From positions 1 to 44,733 of the forward strand of contig JAGLXK010000271.1 of NCBI GenBank assembly GCA_023132955.1: a stretch of 44,733 nucleotides of DNA, in the 5' to 3' direction. How positions within the stretch are numbered: the first letter of the stretch is position 1; each line of letters starts with the position of its first letter. This DNA is from Candidatus Heimdallarchaeota archaeon. GTDB lineage: Archaea > Asgardarchaeota > Heimdallarchaeia > Heimdallarchaeales > Heimdallarchaeaceae. The notes beneath the pieces are model-generated. The model had not been told where the DNA came from. It was given only the letters and a program-made list of their open reading frames with translations, and ran no database searches. Position numbers and translations under genes: made by a program. Below, piece by piece: positions 31,619-39,864 of the stretch.

Positions 31619-32379
31619 TAATACCAATCTACCTTATTGTGTTTTTTTGAATGAGCGATGCTTTTAGATGCTAAGAAAATAGCAAAAACTCCAATAACTA
31701 TTGAAGAAATCAACAATATCATGCTATTTGTTAAAATTAGCTGCCAATTAGTTTGATCCGTTAATACTACTGAATGTAAAGCTTCAAGTCCATACGTCAA
31801 GGGAAGAGCTCTAGATACTATCATTGAAAACCCCTTAAGTAATGAAAGTGGGAAAACAATACCTGTGAATGTTTTTGTAAGTTGATAAAGAAGGGGAACT
31901 AAACCACTGTTTTTTTGATAGTATATTGTGAACGAAGCAAAAATCATGGAAATCGACATATGAGCTATCAAAATTAACATGAATAGAACGATGACTAACA
32001 TAACTTCTTGAATTGAAATAACATAAAAACTTCCCATGAATAAATAAGCTAAGAATAAAGCTGCAAAAACAGAAAGTGAAGAAAGAACAACACCAGCCAA
32101 AGTACTCCCTATTGAATACTCAATAAAATTGAATTGAAACAGTAAATAAGACCAAGTTCCTGAAACTATTTCATTGTAAATACTTCCACAAACTGTTGCT
32201 AGAGATGTCCCTATAATCATCTGTAAACATAGACCTAGAAAACAAAATTCTAAATAAGTTGATGGAATCCCAAACACAGTCATATCTGGGTTCATTTTAC
32301 CAAAGAAGAAGTACATAACGATTGTAATAAGATTAAGGAAAAATGTCATTAGATAACTACTTTTGTAACTCAACGCCAT
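31618..32379 (-). CDS. ABC-2 type transporter permease (first permease), start uncertain
   Basis: A 253-residue permease with about six transmembrane helices and the typical FTGIVFPLSLLKGF re-entrant segment. The first ATG in frame is at 32379, but coding-like sequence continues upstream in the same frame as FSRISIIFKSKIK, exactly what the N-terminal elbow of this family looks like. The frame stays open to a TGA near 32540 and has no ATG, GTG or TTG. The true start may be a non-standard codon such as ATT near 32477, or there may be a frameshift after an ATG at 32491 in another frame. The gene lies downstream of its ATPase. Confidence 0.8.
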   Translation of the reverse strand: MALSYKSSYLMTFFLNLITIVMYFFFGKMNPDMTVFGIPSTYLEFCFLGLCLQMIIGTSLATVCGSIYNEIVSGTWSYLLFQFNFIEYSIGSTLAGVVLSSLSVFAALFLAYLFMGSFYVISIQEVMLVIVLFMLILIAHMSISMIFASFTIYYQKNSGLVPLLYQLTKTFTGIVFPLSLLKGFSMIVSRALPLTYGLEALHSVVLTDQTNWQLILTNSMILLISSIVIGVFAIFLASKSIAHSKKHNKVDWY

Positions 32380-32483
32380 TTTTATTTTTGATTTGAAGAT
32401 GATACTAATTCTTGAAAAGGGGTTACTTCTCTTAGATGCATAATTAAATGAATTAAGTACATCGACAAGAGGATAAGTAATTT

Positions 32484-33563
32484 CTAAACATCCTCCTCTT
32501 GCATTGGGAAAGTGAATATCTCTTCTTTTGCTTCTGGTTCAAGAGCAGAATTTGTTTTGTTCATAGCTAGAAATGCTAAGAACGATTCTTTGAGACTAGG
32601 CATATACGGTGCAATTTTGTAGATTTCTCCACTGGCTCGTAAGATAAGTACAGTAATTCTAGAAATTGTTTCATTAAGCGAATACTCAATAGGCTGAATT
32701 GTCACTTCATAAACGAAATTTAAGCCATCTTTTTCCTTAAGCGAAGTAACCTCAGCTCCAGCAGAATCTCTAACAAGTTTTTTGAAAATCTCTGTAGGTA
32801 ATTGAGACATTTTGAAACCATCGGCTGGAAGTGGAGGTAATGAGAAGATTAGATGAATATATTCTTGAATAACTTTCTGCTTGAAAACCGCGGGAGCACA
32901 GTCTTGAACGATTTTTCCTGAATCAATTAGAATCAATCTAGAAGTTAGTTCATCTATTTCTGGAAAATTGTGACTAGTAAGGAGGATTGTCGTTCCAAAT
33001 TCTCTATTAAATTCATTTAGTAAATCTTTAGCTTTTTCAGAACTTTCAGCATCGAATCCTAATGTTGGTTCATCTAACAATAAAACTTTTGGAAAGGGAA
33101 CTAAGGATCTAATGAGAAGAACTTTGGCCTTCATACCTGTAGAAAGCTTCATAACTAGAGTATTCTTTTTCTCCTCCAAATCGAAATAATTCAAGAGAGA
33201 TTGAATTCTTTTTTTTGCTACTGTTTTACTTAAACCACTTAAAGTTCCATAGAACATCAAATTGTCTAAAATTGATAATCTATAATATAAACTTCTTCCC
33301 CCTGTTTCTCCAAAAACAGCTCCTATAATTTGCCTGATTTTCTTATCCTCTTTAATTGAAATACCATCAATATAAGCTTCTCCACTTGAAGGAAGAAGAA
33401 GAGTTGTAAGAATCTTTGTAAGTGTTGTTTTACCGGCTCCATTTGGGCCTAGAAGACCCACAAATGAGCCTTCTTTGATTTTTAATGATATATTATCTAA
33501 TGCATTTATTTCTTTTCCCTTTTTTGTAAATTGTTTACTTATACTTTCAATCTCTATTGACAC
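32484..33563 (-). CDS. ABC-2 type transporter ATP-binding protein
   Basis: A 359-residue ATPase. Walker A GPNGAGKTT is near residue 39, the Q-loop region is FGETGGRSLYY, the signature is LSTGMK (usual variant in ABC-2 exporters), Walker B is VLLLDEPTLGFD with catalytic Glu, and the switch is LLTSHNFPE. About 120 extra C-terminal residues form the regulatory domain seen in DrrA/CcmA-like exporters. It energises the two permeases downstream, moving an unknown substrate outward. The cluster adjoins an MFS gene 61 bases upstream on the same strand. Confidence 0.93.
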   Translation of the reverse strand: MSIEIESISKQFTKKGKEINALDNISLKIKEGSFVGLLGPNGAGKTTLTKILTTLLLPSSGEAYIDGISIKEDKKIRQIIGAVFGETGGRSLYYRLSILDNLMFYGTLSGLSKTVAKKRIQSLLNYFDLEEKKNTLVMKLSTGMKAKVLLIRSLVPFPKVLLLDEPTLGFDAESSEKAKDLLNEFNREFGTTILLTSHNFPEIDELTSRLILIDSGKIVQDCAPAVFKQKVIQEYIHLIFSLPPLPADGFKMSQLPTEIFKKLVRDSAGAEVTSLKEKDGLNFVYEVTIQPIEYSLNETISRITVLILRASGEIYKIAPYMPSLKESFLAFLAMNKTNSALEPEAKEEIFTFPMQEEDV

Positions 33564-33624
33564 ATTACTTCACATAAACTGAAATATATAAGCTCAACAA
33601 AATGAGAAGAATAGAGTTCTCTTT

Positions 33625-34989
33625 CTAACTATCAGAATTCGTCCATTCGACTTTGCTAAAACTGATGTAAAAAATGACTGTTATTGTCAGTATAATCCCA
33701 GTAATCCACGCAAATAACCAAGGATAGATTGGAGATAAATTGTAAAGAACTGTAGACAAGTAAGTTGTACTTGTTAACCCTAAGAAGAAACCAGTAGTTA
33801 TAATTGAATAAATTACTGAGAAATGAGCTTTAGGTAATTCATAAGTTAGGATTGTAAAAACTACTGGGAAAAATAGTGCATGTCCAATATTTTTGATAAA
33901 TAATATTGCTGCATATACATATGCATTGCTTGGAACTAAGTATATGAGCAAGTAATTCAACGTAATGATGATAGATGCGCTAAGTAGGAGTGATTTATTT
34001 GTTTTAGGTTTATTTGATATTATCCATCCTATGAACGGTGAAAGAAGTACAAAACTTAATTGAGATAAACCTAAGATGATTCCTATCATTCTTTCAGATA
34101 GAAAAAGGATATTTTTACCATAAAGAGAGATTACTGGAACAGTTATACCTGAGATAAATCCAAATATAATGAAACTTAGTGTGAAAAAGATAAATGTTCT
34201 AGATTTGAATATTTTGAAATCTAATTTTGCTTTTTCACCTTTTTTAATATCTATTCTTCTGAGAAAATGAATTGTTTCACCTTTTCCCTTTACAAAAAGA
34301 AGTTGAAATATCCCTAAACCAAAAATAACTACAATGAAACCACATAATATCATAACATAACCTGGAAGGAAATCTAGAACGAAACCTAGACTTATTGCTC
34401 CTATCAGTGTTCCTAATCTTCCAAAACTAGAAATAAGAGAATTATACACCCCTTTGTACTTAGATTTTATATCGGACAATAGAGATCTACTGGACAATCC
34501 AAAGACATTATTCGTAAGTCTTAGCATTGCAAAAAGCAGTGCTAGAAGAGCGGTGTTATCCGTTAAGGCTAGTGAACCTACCGAACAAATCATCACACCA
34601 TATGATGTTACGATAGAAACTTTACGACCGAATTTTTCAACAAGCCAAGCACTTGGAATTCTCCCAATTAGACCTACAAATGTATAAACTGTAGCTATAA
34701 TCCCCCACTGTATTAATACTTCTGATTCTATTCCCGATGTAAAATCGTTCAATTCATTAGGAAAGAAATTACTAACTGACATGAAGAATGCATAATTCAT
34801 CATTTGGAAAGAAACTCTTTCTTGAATATAAAGAGGAAAAAGTTGTATTATTGACATATATACTGCAAAACTGAGAAACTGTGATGTGAAAAAAGCTAAT
34901 ACTTCCCTAGTTTCAGGAGCTTTAAGAAGAGCTTTGATGTTCATTTGGATTTCAGTAGGAGGGGAAAGTTCAGTTTCTAGAATAGGCAT
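33625..34989 (-). CDS. MFS transporter
   Basis: A 454-residue major facilitator with about 12 transmembrane helices and a long cytoplasmic linker near residues 225-245. The conserved loop between helices 2 and 3 is GRIPSAWLVEKFGRKVSI (G-x(3)-D-x-x-G-R-R/K-type motif with Glu for Asp). It is likely to export drugs or small metabolites, but the substrate is not readable. An internal ATG at codon 16 is possible. AT-rich AAAATAACTATAAG (minus strand, 35004-35017) lies about 20-25 bases upstream, a plausible promoter for this gene and perhaps the ABC-2 genes. Confidence 0.88.
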   Translation of the reverse strand: MPILETELSPPTEIQMNIKALLKAPETREVLAFFTSQFLSFAVYMSIIQLFPLYIQERVSFQMMNYAFFMSVSNFFPNELNDFTSGIESEVLIQWGIIATVYTFVGLIGRIPSAWLVEKFGRKVSIVTSYGVMICSVGSLALTDNTALLALLFAMLRLTNNVFGLSSRSLLSDIKSKYKGVYNSLISSFGRLGTLIGAISLGFVLDFLPGYVMILCGFIVVIFGLGIFQLLFVKGKGETIHFLRRIDIKKGEKAKLDFKIFKSRTFIFFTLSFIIFGFISGITVPVISLYGKNILFLSERMIGIILGLSQLSFVLLSPFIGWIISNKPKTNKSLLLSASIIITLNYLLIYLVPSNAYVYAAILFIKNIGHALFFPVVFTILTYELPKAHFSVIYSIITTGFFLGLTSTTYLSTVLYNLSPIYPWLFAWITGIILTITVIFYISFSKVEWTNSDS

Positions 34990-35146
34990 TAAATCAACTC
35001 AGTCTTATAGTTATTTTGATTACAAGCATAATGAACTATAAAAGATTAATTTTCTCTACAGAAGCTCAGCTATATATTGTTTTCTTGCTTTTGATAATAA
35101 CTTCAATGAATAACAAGATTAAAAAAATAAGGACAAATTATAGCTC

Positions 35147-36709
35147 ATGAGTATGGAATTATTTGCAGATTTAATTATTAAGAACGCAAATATTTGGACA
35201 CTTAATGATGAAAATCCCAAAGTGGAAGCTATAGCAATTTATTCGGACACTATCCTTAAAGTCACTTCAACTGAGGAAGTAGAGAATCTTATAGGTCCAT
35301 CAACTAAGGTTTTAGATGTAGAAAATAAAACAGTGCTACCAGGGTTTATTGATGCTCATACACATATTGCATGGAATGGCATGAATAAAGTACATCTTGA
35401 TTTAAGTCAGACTAAAAGTCTGAATGAAACATTAGATTTAGTAAAAAGCGAAATCAAGAAAAAGAAACCTGGAGAGTGGATTATAGGTCGATCTTGGGAT
35501 CAGAGCAATTGGTTAGAACAAAGGTATCTGACAGCAGCTGATTTAGACCCTATAAGTCCTGAAAATCCTGTTATACTTCGGCATGTATCTGGACATTTTG
35601 AAGTTGTTAATAGCCTTGGTTTCACACGTTTAGGTTTATCTAAGGATCGGAAAGGTGTTGATGTTGATGAGGAAGGAAGGATAATCGGAACATTAAGGGA
35701 TATAGATCTCTCAGATAAAGAAGAAATCAGACCTACTTCTGAGGATTTTATTAAAGGATTAGGTTATGGAATGGATGAATGTCTAAGTCTAGGAATAACT
35801 TCTGTACATGATAATATAACCTTCGAGAATTTACTTGCTTACAATTTTCTCGCTAAAAAAAATGATTTGAAGATTAGAGTATATGGTATTGTATACGAAG
35901 ATATGATTGATGAGATAACTAAGCTGGGAATTGATCGCACATTTGGTGATAAATGGTTTAGAATTGGAGCATGTAAATTGATGACAGATGGAGCTATAAG
36001 TTCTAGAACAGCTTATTTGTTTGATGATTATGTTGACATGGAAGGCGAGAAGGGTTTTGCACTATATGATGACCAAAGATTAGATGAGATGGTTTTGAAA
36101 GTTCACAATGCTGGTCTTCAAATTGCTGCCCATGCAATTGGTGATAAAGCTATTTCCAGACTAATTTCAGCAATAGAACGAAATTTAGATGCAATTGAAT
36201 GCAGAAATTCCTTGCATAGGATAGAACATGCTGAACTTTTATTAGAAGAAGATGCAATACGCTCAAAAGAATATGGATTAGTAATGTCAATGCAACCAAA
36301 CTTTGTTTGGAGGTGGGGGATGATTGATGTCAATGGTATGTATGAACAGAGACTTGGGAGAGAAAAAACCATGATTAACAATCCTTTTCGTTGGGTTCTT
36401 GATAATAATATGTTACTTATTTTCGGGAGTGATGGTATGCCTTTGGGTCCAATATATGGCATTAAAGGAGCAATATTTCATCCTAATGAAGACCAAAGAT
36501 TATCTCTGGAAGAAGCAATAAAATGTTACACATACTATCCAGCCGTAGTATCTGGAGAAGAGAAGATCAAAGGAATGATAAAGGAAGGCATGCTCGCGGA
36601 TATTGTTATTCTAAATCGCAACTTAGACGAGATTGAACTAGAAGGATTTCATGATGTTGAAGTGTTATACACTATTGTTGGAGGAAAAATCTCATACAAA
36701 AGGGATTGA
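35147..36709 (+). CDS. amidohydrolase, YtcJ-like (amidohydrolase family 3)
   Basis: A 520-residue metal-dependent hydrolase. Visible: DLIIKNANIWTLND at the start (beta-sandwich), VLPGFIDAHTHIAW with the His-x-His metal motif near residue 70, ITSVHDN, LQIAAHAIGDKA with a metal His, HRIEHAELL with another, and FGSDGMPLGPI with the Asp. The end (KEGMLADIVILNRNL) closes the sandwich domain. YtcJ-type enzymes hydrolyse amides or related bonds; the natural substrate is unknown. Start ATG at 35147, with an alternative ATG two codons on. No Shine-Dalgarno. Confidence 0.9.
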   Translation: MSMELFADLIIKNANIWTLNDENPKVEAIAIYSDTILKVTSTEEVENLIGPSTKVLDVENKTVLPGFIDAHTHIAWNGMNKVHLDLSQTKSLNETLDLVKSEIKKKKPGEWIIGRSWDQSNWLEQRYLTAADLDPISPENPVILRHVSGHFEVVNSLGFTRLGLSKDRKGVDVDEEGRIIGTLRDIDLSDKEEIRPTSEDFIKGLGYGMDECLSLGITSVHDNITFENLLAYNFLAKKNDLKIRVYGIVYEDMIDEITKLGIDRTFGDKWFRIGACKLMTDGAISSRTAYLFDDYVDMEGEKGFALYDDQRLDEMVLKVHNAGLQIAAHAIGDKAISRLISAIERNLDAIECRNSLHRIEHAELLLEEDAIRSKEYGLVMSMQPNFVWRWGMIDVNGMYEQRLGREKTMINNPFRWVLDNNMLLIFGSDGMPLGPIYGIKGAIFHPNEDQRLSLEEAIKCYTYYPAVVSGEEKIKGMIKEGMLADIVILNRNLDEIELEGFHDVEVLYTIVGGKISYKRD

Positions 36710-36718
36710 TTTTCTCAT

Positions 36719-37831
36719 TCAGAATTTTTTTATAATAATTGTAATAACATCTTCATCTTGAATAACGTGATCTAAACCTACTCTCTGATTTGGATGTTTA
36801 GAACTTTTACCAGAAACAACTGCATAACGGAACTCTGATTCAAAACTTCTATGTATTTTATTACATACATCTCTAATAGTTGAATTTCGTTTAACAATCA
36901 GAGGTTCTTCATAGTCTGTTTTTCGTCTCTGTTTCTTTAGATAAATTTTTATCAATTCAAGGCGTTCAACTATTTCATCTTTGAGGATTTCGAGATTTTC
37001 ACCAGTTAATGCACTGATAATCATAGCATCTGGAAACTTTTCTTCGATTTTCCTTCTTTGTTTTTTCGAAATTAAATCAACTTTATTCACAATAATAAGA
37101 GTCTTAGGATAAACTCGATTACCCTCTAAAACATCTATTAACTCATCAATTGTAGGATCACTGCGAACAGTTACAGCTGCATTCATGATTTTATACTCTC
37201 TTAAAATACCCATGAATGTTTTTTCAGACATGTGTGTAAGCTTAGTTAAAGTGGAGAGAGCAATTCCTCCTTTATCTTTCTTTTTTATTCGAATATAGGG
37301 TTTTGTTTTTCCCGGTCTAATAGCAACATTATGCAATTCTCTAATAATTTTCTTATAGTAATCAGTAGTTTCTTGAGGATCCATTATGATTATAATCATA
37401 TCTGCTCCTCGAGCAACAGCTAGGACTTCTTTGCCTCTCCCTTTACCTGAACTTGCATCTTCTATAACACCAGGTAGGTCAATTATTTGGATTTGTGTCC
37501 CCCTGTGAAACATTATTCCTGGAATAGCTGAAGTTGTAGTAAAAGCATAGTGCCCGATTTTTGATTCTTTACTAGTGATGTTGGAAATGAGTGTGGATTT
37601 ACCTGTTGAAGGAAATCCAATCAAAACAGCAGAGCCATCACCAGCTTTCTTAACATCAAAACCATGCCTACCTCCACCAGACTTAGAAAATTGTGCATCT
37701 AGTTTCTTCCTACGCAATTTTGCTAGCTTAGATTTCAGAACTCCAAGGTGATGCTCAGTAGACTTGTTCTTTTGAGTTCTCGAAATTTGGTCCTCAATGT
37801 CAAGAATCTTTTCATCTATAGCTGAACTCAT
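36719..37831 (-). CDS. DRG-type OBG-family GTPase with TGS domain
   Basis: About 370 residues, equal in length to eukaryotic DRG1/DRG2 and archaeal homologues. N-terminal helical region with KLAKLRRKKL, then G1 GFPSTGKST (about residues 72-80), FTTTSAIPG for switch I, DLPG for G3, an inserted basic domain, NKVD for G4 and SALTGEN for G5. The C-terminal TGS domain has IHRSFESEFRYAVV. These GTPases are ribosome-associated and thought to help translation. The ATG at 37831 is chosen over a GTG at 37834: a TATA-like TATACTTAAA (37855-37864) lies about 29 bases upstream. Confidence 0.93.
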   Translation of the reverse strand: MSSAIDEKILDIEDQISRTQKNKSTEHHLGVLKSKLAKLRRKKLDAQFSKSGGGRHGFDVKKAGDGSAVLIGFPSTGKSTLISNITSKESKIGHYAFTTTSAIPGIMFHRGTQIQIIDLPGVIEDASSGKGRGKEVLAVARGADMIIIIMDPQETTDYYKKIIRELHNVAIRPGKTKPYIRIKKKDKGGIALSTLTKLTHMSEKTFMGILREYKIMNAAVTVRSDPTIDELIDVLEGNRVYPKTLIIVNKVDLISKKQRRKIEEKFPDAMIISALTGENLEILKDEIVERLELIKIYLKKQRRKTDYEEPLIVKRNSTIRDVCNKIHRSFESEFRYAVVSGKSSKHPNQRVGLDHVIQDEDVITIIIKKF

Positions 37832-37854
37832 CACTAAAACCTGTTTCTAGCCAG

Positions 37855-37864
37855 TTTAAGTATA
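37855..37864 (-). promoter_or_regulatory. TATA-like element for the DRG GTPase gene
   Basis: Minus-strand TATACTTAAA centred about 29 bases before the ATG at 37831, consistent with a leaderless transcript. Confidence 0.4.
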
Positions 37865-37889
37865 GTGAGTTTGAAAAGTATTTAGATTT

Positions 37890-37902
37890 AACGATTATCG
37901 TT
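37890..37902. repeat. perfect palindrome AACGAT-T-ATCGTT, operator candidate
   Basis: A perfect 6-1-6 inverted repeat in the 255-base divergent gap between the DRG gene and the small HTH regulator. It lies about 25 bases upstream of the DRG TATA-like element. It could be a regulator binding site. It could also be chance. Confidence 0.35.
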
Positions 37903-38030
37903 GTCTTGAATTTTCATTGCTGATTGAATATCTGATTAATTCAGTAAAATTATAATAGATTAAACTAATGTTAGAGCATTAAGTATTATTAATATATAAA
38001 TCTTTTACTTATTTTTTCGTTAACCAAGCA

Positions 38031-38045
38031 TTATATTTAAATAAT
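38031..38045 (+). promoter_or_regulatory. TATA-like element for the HTH regulator
   Basis: TTATATTTAAATAAT lies about 49 bases before the ATG at 38087. A start about 25 bases on would leave a leader of about 24 bases that carries the strong Shine-Dalgarno at 38072-38080. Confidence 0.45.
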
Positions 38046-38071
38046 CATTAATTTAATACAAACTGAAAATT

Positions 38072-38080
38072 AGGGGTGGT
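38072..38080 (+). promoter_or_regulatory. strong Shine-Dalgarno of the HTH regulator
   Basis: AGGGGTGGT ends six bases before the ATG at 38087. It stands out because most single genes here lack such a site. Confidence 0.6.
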
Positions 38081-38086
38081 TTTCAA

Positions 38087-38368
38087 ATGACTGAAACACT
38101 TGAGTTAAGTGAAGAAAAAGTAATAATCGCACTGGCAAAAGCCTTATCGTCTCCAACACGATTTAACATTGTAAAATTGCTTCTTGATAAAGAAATGGAT
38201 ATATCAAGCATAGCTAAGAAAATGAAACAAACTGAAGCAAATACTTCAGCTCAGATTAAATACTTAGAAAGAGCAGGAGTATTGGATTCAAGGTATGAAC
38301 CAGGAGCTCATGGGGTTCGTAAGGTTTGTAAAACGAAAGTGAATAAGATAATTTTGAACATTCTTTAG
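38087..38368 (+). CDS. ArsR-like winged-helix transcriptional regulator
   Basis: A 93-residue DNA-binding protein. ALSSPTRFNIVKLLLDKEMDISSIAKKM is the first part of an ArsR-type winged helix, followed by the recognition helix TEANTSAQIKYLERAGVL and a wing GAHGVRKVCKTKV. There is no cysteine metal site apart from a single Cys in the wing. Small archaeal regulators of this type usually act as dimers, sensing unknown signals, and often bind their own promoter; the AT-rich promoter here has nearby palindromes. The neighbouring target genes are not evident. Confidence 0.88.
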   Translation: MTETLELSEEKVIIALAKALSSPTRFNIVKLLLDKEMDISSIAKKMKQTEANTSAQIKYLERAGVLDSRYEPGAHGVRKVCKTKVNKIILNIL

Positions 38369-38373
38369 AATTT

Positions 38374-38913
38374 CTATTCCTTTCTGGCTATCAAAACTAT
38401 ATCTTCTATTGAGAGATTCCATGATTTTATTATTTTAAATCCACTTTTTTTAACTATATTTTTTAAACTCTTGATGTTAAATATCTTTTTTAGAGCAGTT
38501 AAAACAAGATAACCTTTTTTTCTTACCATATCATGACACTCATCAATCGTTTTTTGTGGGTTGACTAAATTTTGCACCACTGAAATGCAAGTGACAAAAT
38601 CTCCACTCTCTTCTCTGAAAGGGAGAAATTCACTATCTGCACAAACAAAAAAACCTAGAGGATATTTATTTCTCCCAACTTTCAGCATCTCTAATGATAT
38701 ATCGCTTACAATAATAGTGACATTATCCTGTTTTAGATAGTTTAGAAGTAATCCTGTACCTCCACCCACATCATAAACAATTGTCTTTTTTTCAAAATCG
38801 ATATCAGAGAAAATTTCGAAATACTTCTGTTTCTGTATAGCAGTGTATCTATTCTCATATTGCTCTGCAGTTGAATCGTATTTATGCCTTACTTCGTACT
38901 TCTTATTACTCAT
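38374..38913 (-). CDS. class I SAM-dependent methyltransferase
   Basis: A 179-residue methyltransferase of the Methyltransf_11/25 type. Motif I is VYDVGGGTGLLLNYL (about residues 42-56), the acidic residue after strand 2 is VSDISLEML, motif II region is CADSEFLPFREESGDFVTCI, and motif III is KGYLVLTALKK. The protein is shorter than many (200-260 residues), lacking part of the C-terminal sheet. The substrate is unknown. It converges with the HTH gene 5 bases away and diverges from RIO2, possibly sharing a TATA-like element (38938-38946), 29 bases before its ATG. Confidence 0.87.
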   Translation of the reverse strand: MSNKKYEVRHKYDSTAEQYENRYTAIQKQKYFEIFSDIDFEKKTIVYDVGGGTGLLLNYLKQDNVTIIVSDISLEMLKVGRNKYPLGFFVCADSEFLPFREESGDFVTCISVVQNLVNPQKTIDECHDMVRKKGYLVLTALKKIFNIKSLKNIVKKSGFKIIKSWNLSIEDIVLIARKE

Positions 38914-38937
38914 TCAAATAAATATAAGAAAGAAAAG

Positions 38938-38946
38938 AATTTTAAG
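38938..38946. promoter_or_regulatory. TATA-like element between the divergent methyltransferase and RIO2 genes
   Basis: AATTTTAAG reads as CTTAAAATT on the other strand. It is centred about 26 bases before the RIO2 ATG (38968) and about 29 bases before the methyltransferase ATG (38913). Both genes lack a Shine-Dalgarno. Confidence 0.4.
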
Positions 38947-38967
38947 TCATACTCTTACAACATATTG

Positions 38968-39864
38968 ATGCCAATAAAACTGCGTGGAGCAAAAGTGCTG
39001 AAAGACCTCTCAAATATGGATTTTAGGGTTTTGAATATGATTGAGACGCTTCTTCGAAAAGGAGAGTATGCTCCCGTAGATAAAATTGTCATTTATTCAG
39101 GTTATAGAGCAAAAGATGTTGATCTAATCTTATCTAAATTGAATAAAATGAAGTTGACTCGCAGATGGAAAGGACAATTTGTTGGTTATTCCTTAACTTT
39201 GTCAGGATTTGATGCTTTGGCACTCAATACACTCTACAATAAGAAAATAGTTTTTGGTGTAGGGCAAACTAGGGGAGTAGGAAAAGAGAGCGACATTTAC
39301 CATGCAATTGATTTTGAAGAAAATGAAATAATAATTAAGATCAATCGAACAGGTAGAGCTAGTTTCCAACAAATAAAGAAAAAAAGAGATTTTCTTGTTA
39401 ACAGATTTCACTATTCAATGTTCTCAATTGCTGAAATTGCAGCTAAAAGAGAATACAAGATTCTAGAAGATTTAAAGGGTAACAATCTACCTATACCTAA
39501 TGTTAAAGGACATAATAGACACATCATCGCAATGGACTTTGTTGAAGGTAAAGAACTTGTAAATGTGCAACATATTAAGAAACCAATTAAAACTCTCGAA
39601 AGAATAATAGAATTTGCAAAAACTCTTTACCAGGAATTTGACATAGTACATGCGGATTTAACAGAATTCAATATTATGTATGATGAAGAAAATGGAAAGA
39701 TAACAGTTATTGACTTCCCCCAAGCTGTTCAAACAGATCATCCTGAAGCTACTGTTCTTTTAAGAAGAGACTTTACCCATCTCTTAGACTATTTTGGGAA
39801 AAAATGGGGGATTACTACAGATGAAGTAGAAACTGTTATAGAATATGTTGTAGGAAATAAATGA
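38968..39864 (+). CDS. rio2: RIO2-type serine kinase/ATPase
   Basis: A 298-residue RIO2. The N-terminal winged helix (about 1-90, MDFRVLNMIETLLRKGEY) is characteristic of RIO2 rather than RIO1. Then the flexible-loop P-loop GVGKESDIYHA, ATP-binding Lys in IIIKINRTG, catalytic loop VHADLTEFN with Asp230, and metal-binding IDFPQ with Asp249. RIO2 acts in maturation of the small ribosomal subunit. The ATG at 38968 is preferred: it begins the conserved domain and has a TATA-like element 26 bases upstream. A frame extension to 38884 would overlap the divergent gene. The stop overlaps the DUF460 start (ATGA). Confidence 0.93.
   Translation: MPIKLRGAKVLKDLSNMDFRVLNMIETLLRKGEYAPVDKIVIYSGYRAKDVDLILSKLNKMKLTRRWKGQFVGYSLTLSGFDALALNTLYNKKIVFGVGQTRGVGKESDIYHAIDFEENEIIIKINRTGRASFQQIKKKRDFLVNRFHYSMFSIAEIAAKREYKILEDLKGNNLPIPNVKGHNRHIIAMDFVEGKELVNVQHIKKPIKTLERIIEFAKTLYQEFDIVHADLTEFNIMYDEENGKITVIDFPQAVQTDHPEATVLLRRDFTHLLDYFGKKWGITTDEVETVIEYVVGNK

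Noticed and set aside
36118-36462. Minus-strand open frame of 114 codons inside the amidohydrolase gene
   Set aside because: It lies opposite conserved catalytic motifs of a clear gene and shows no family features.
38884-38967. N-terminal extension of RIO2 by 28 codons
   Set aside because: It would overlap the divergent methyltransferase gene and precede the inferred transcription start; the conserved domain begins at 38968.
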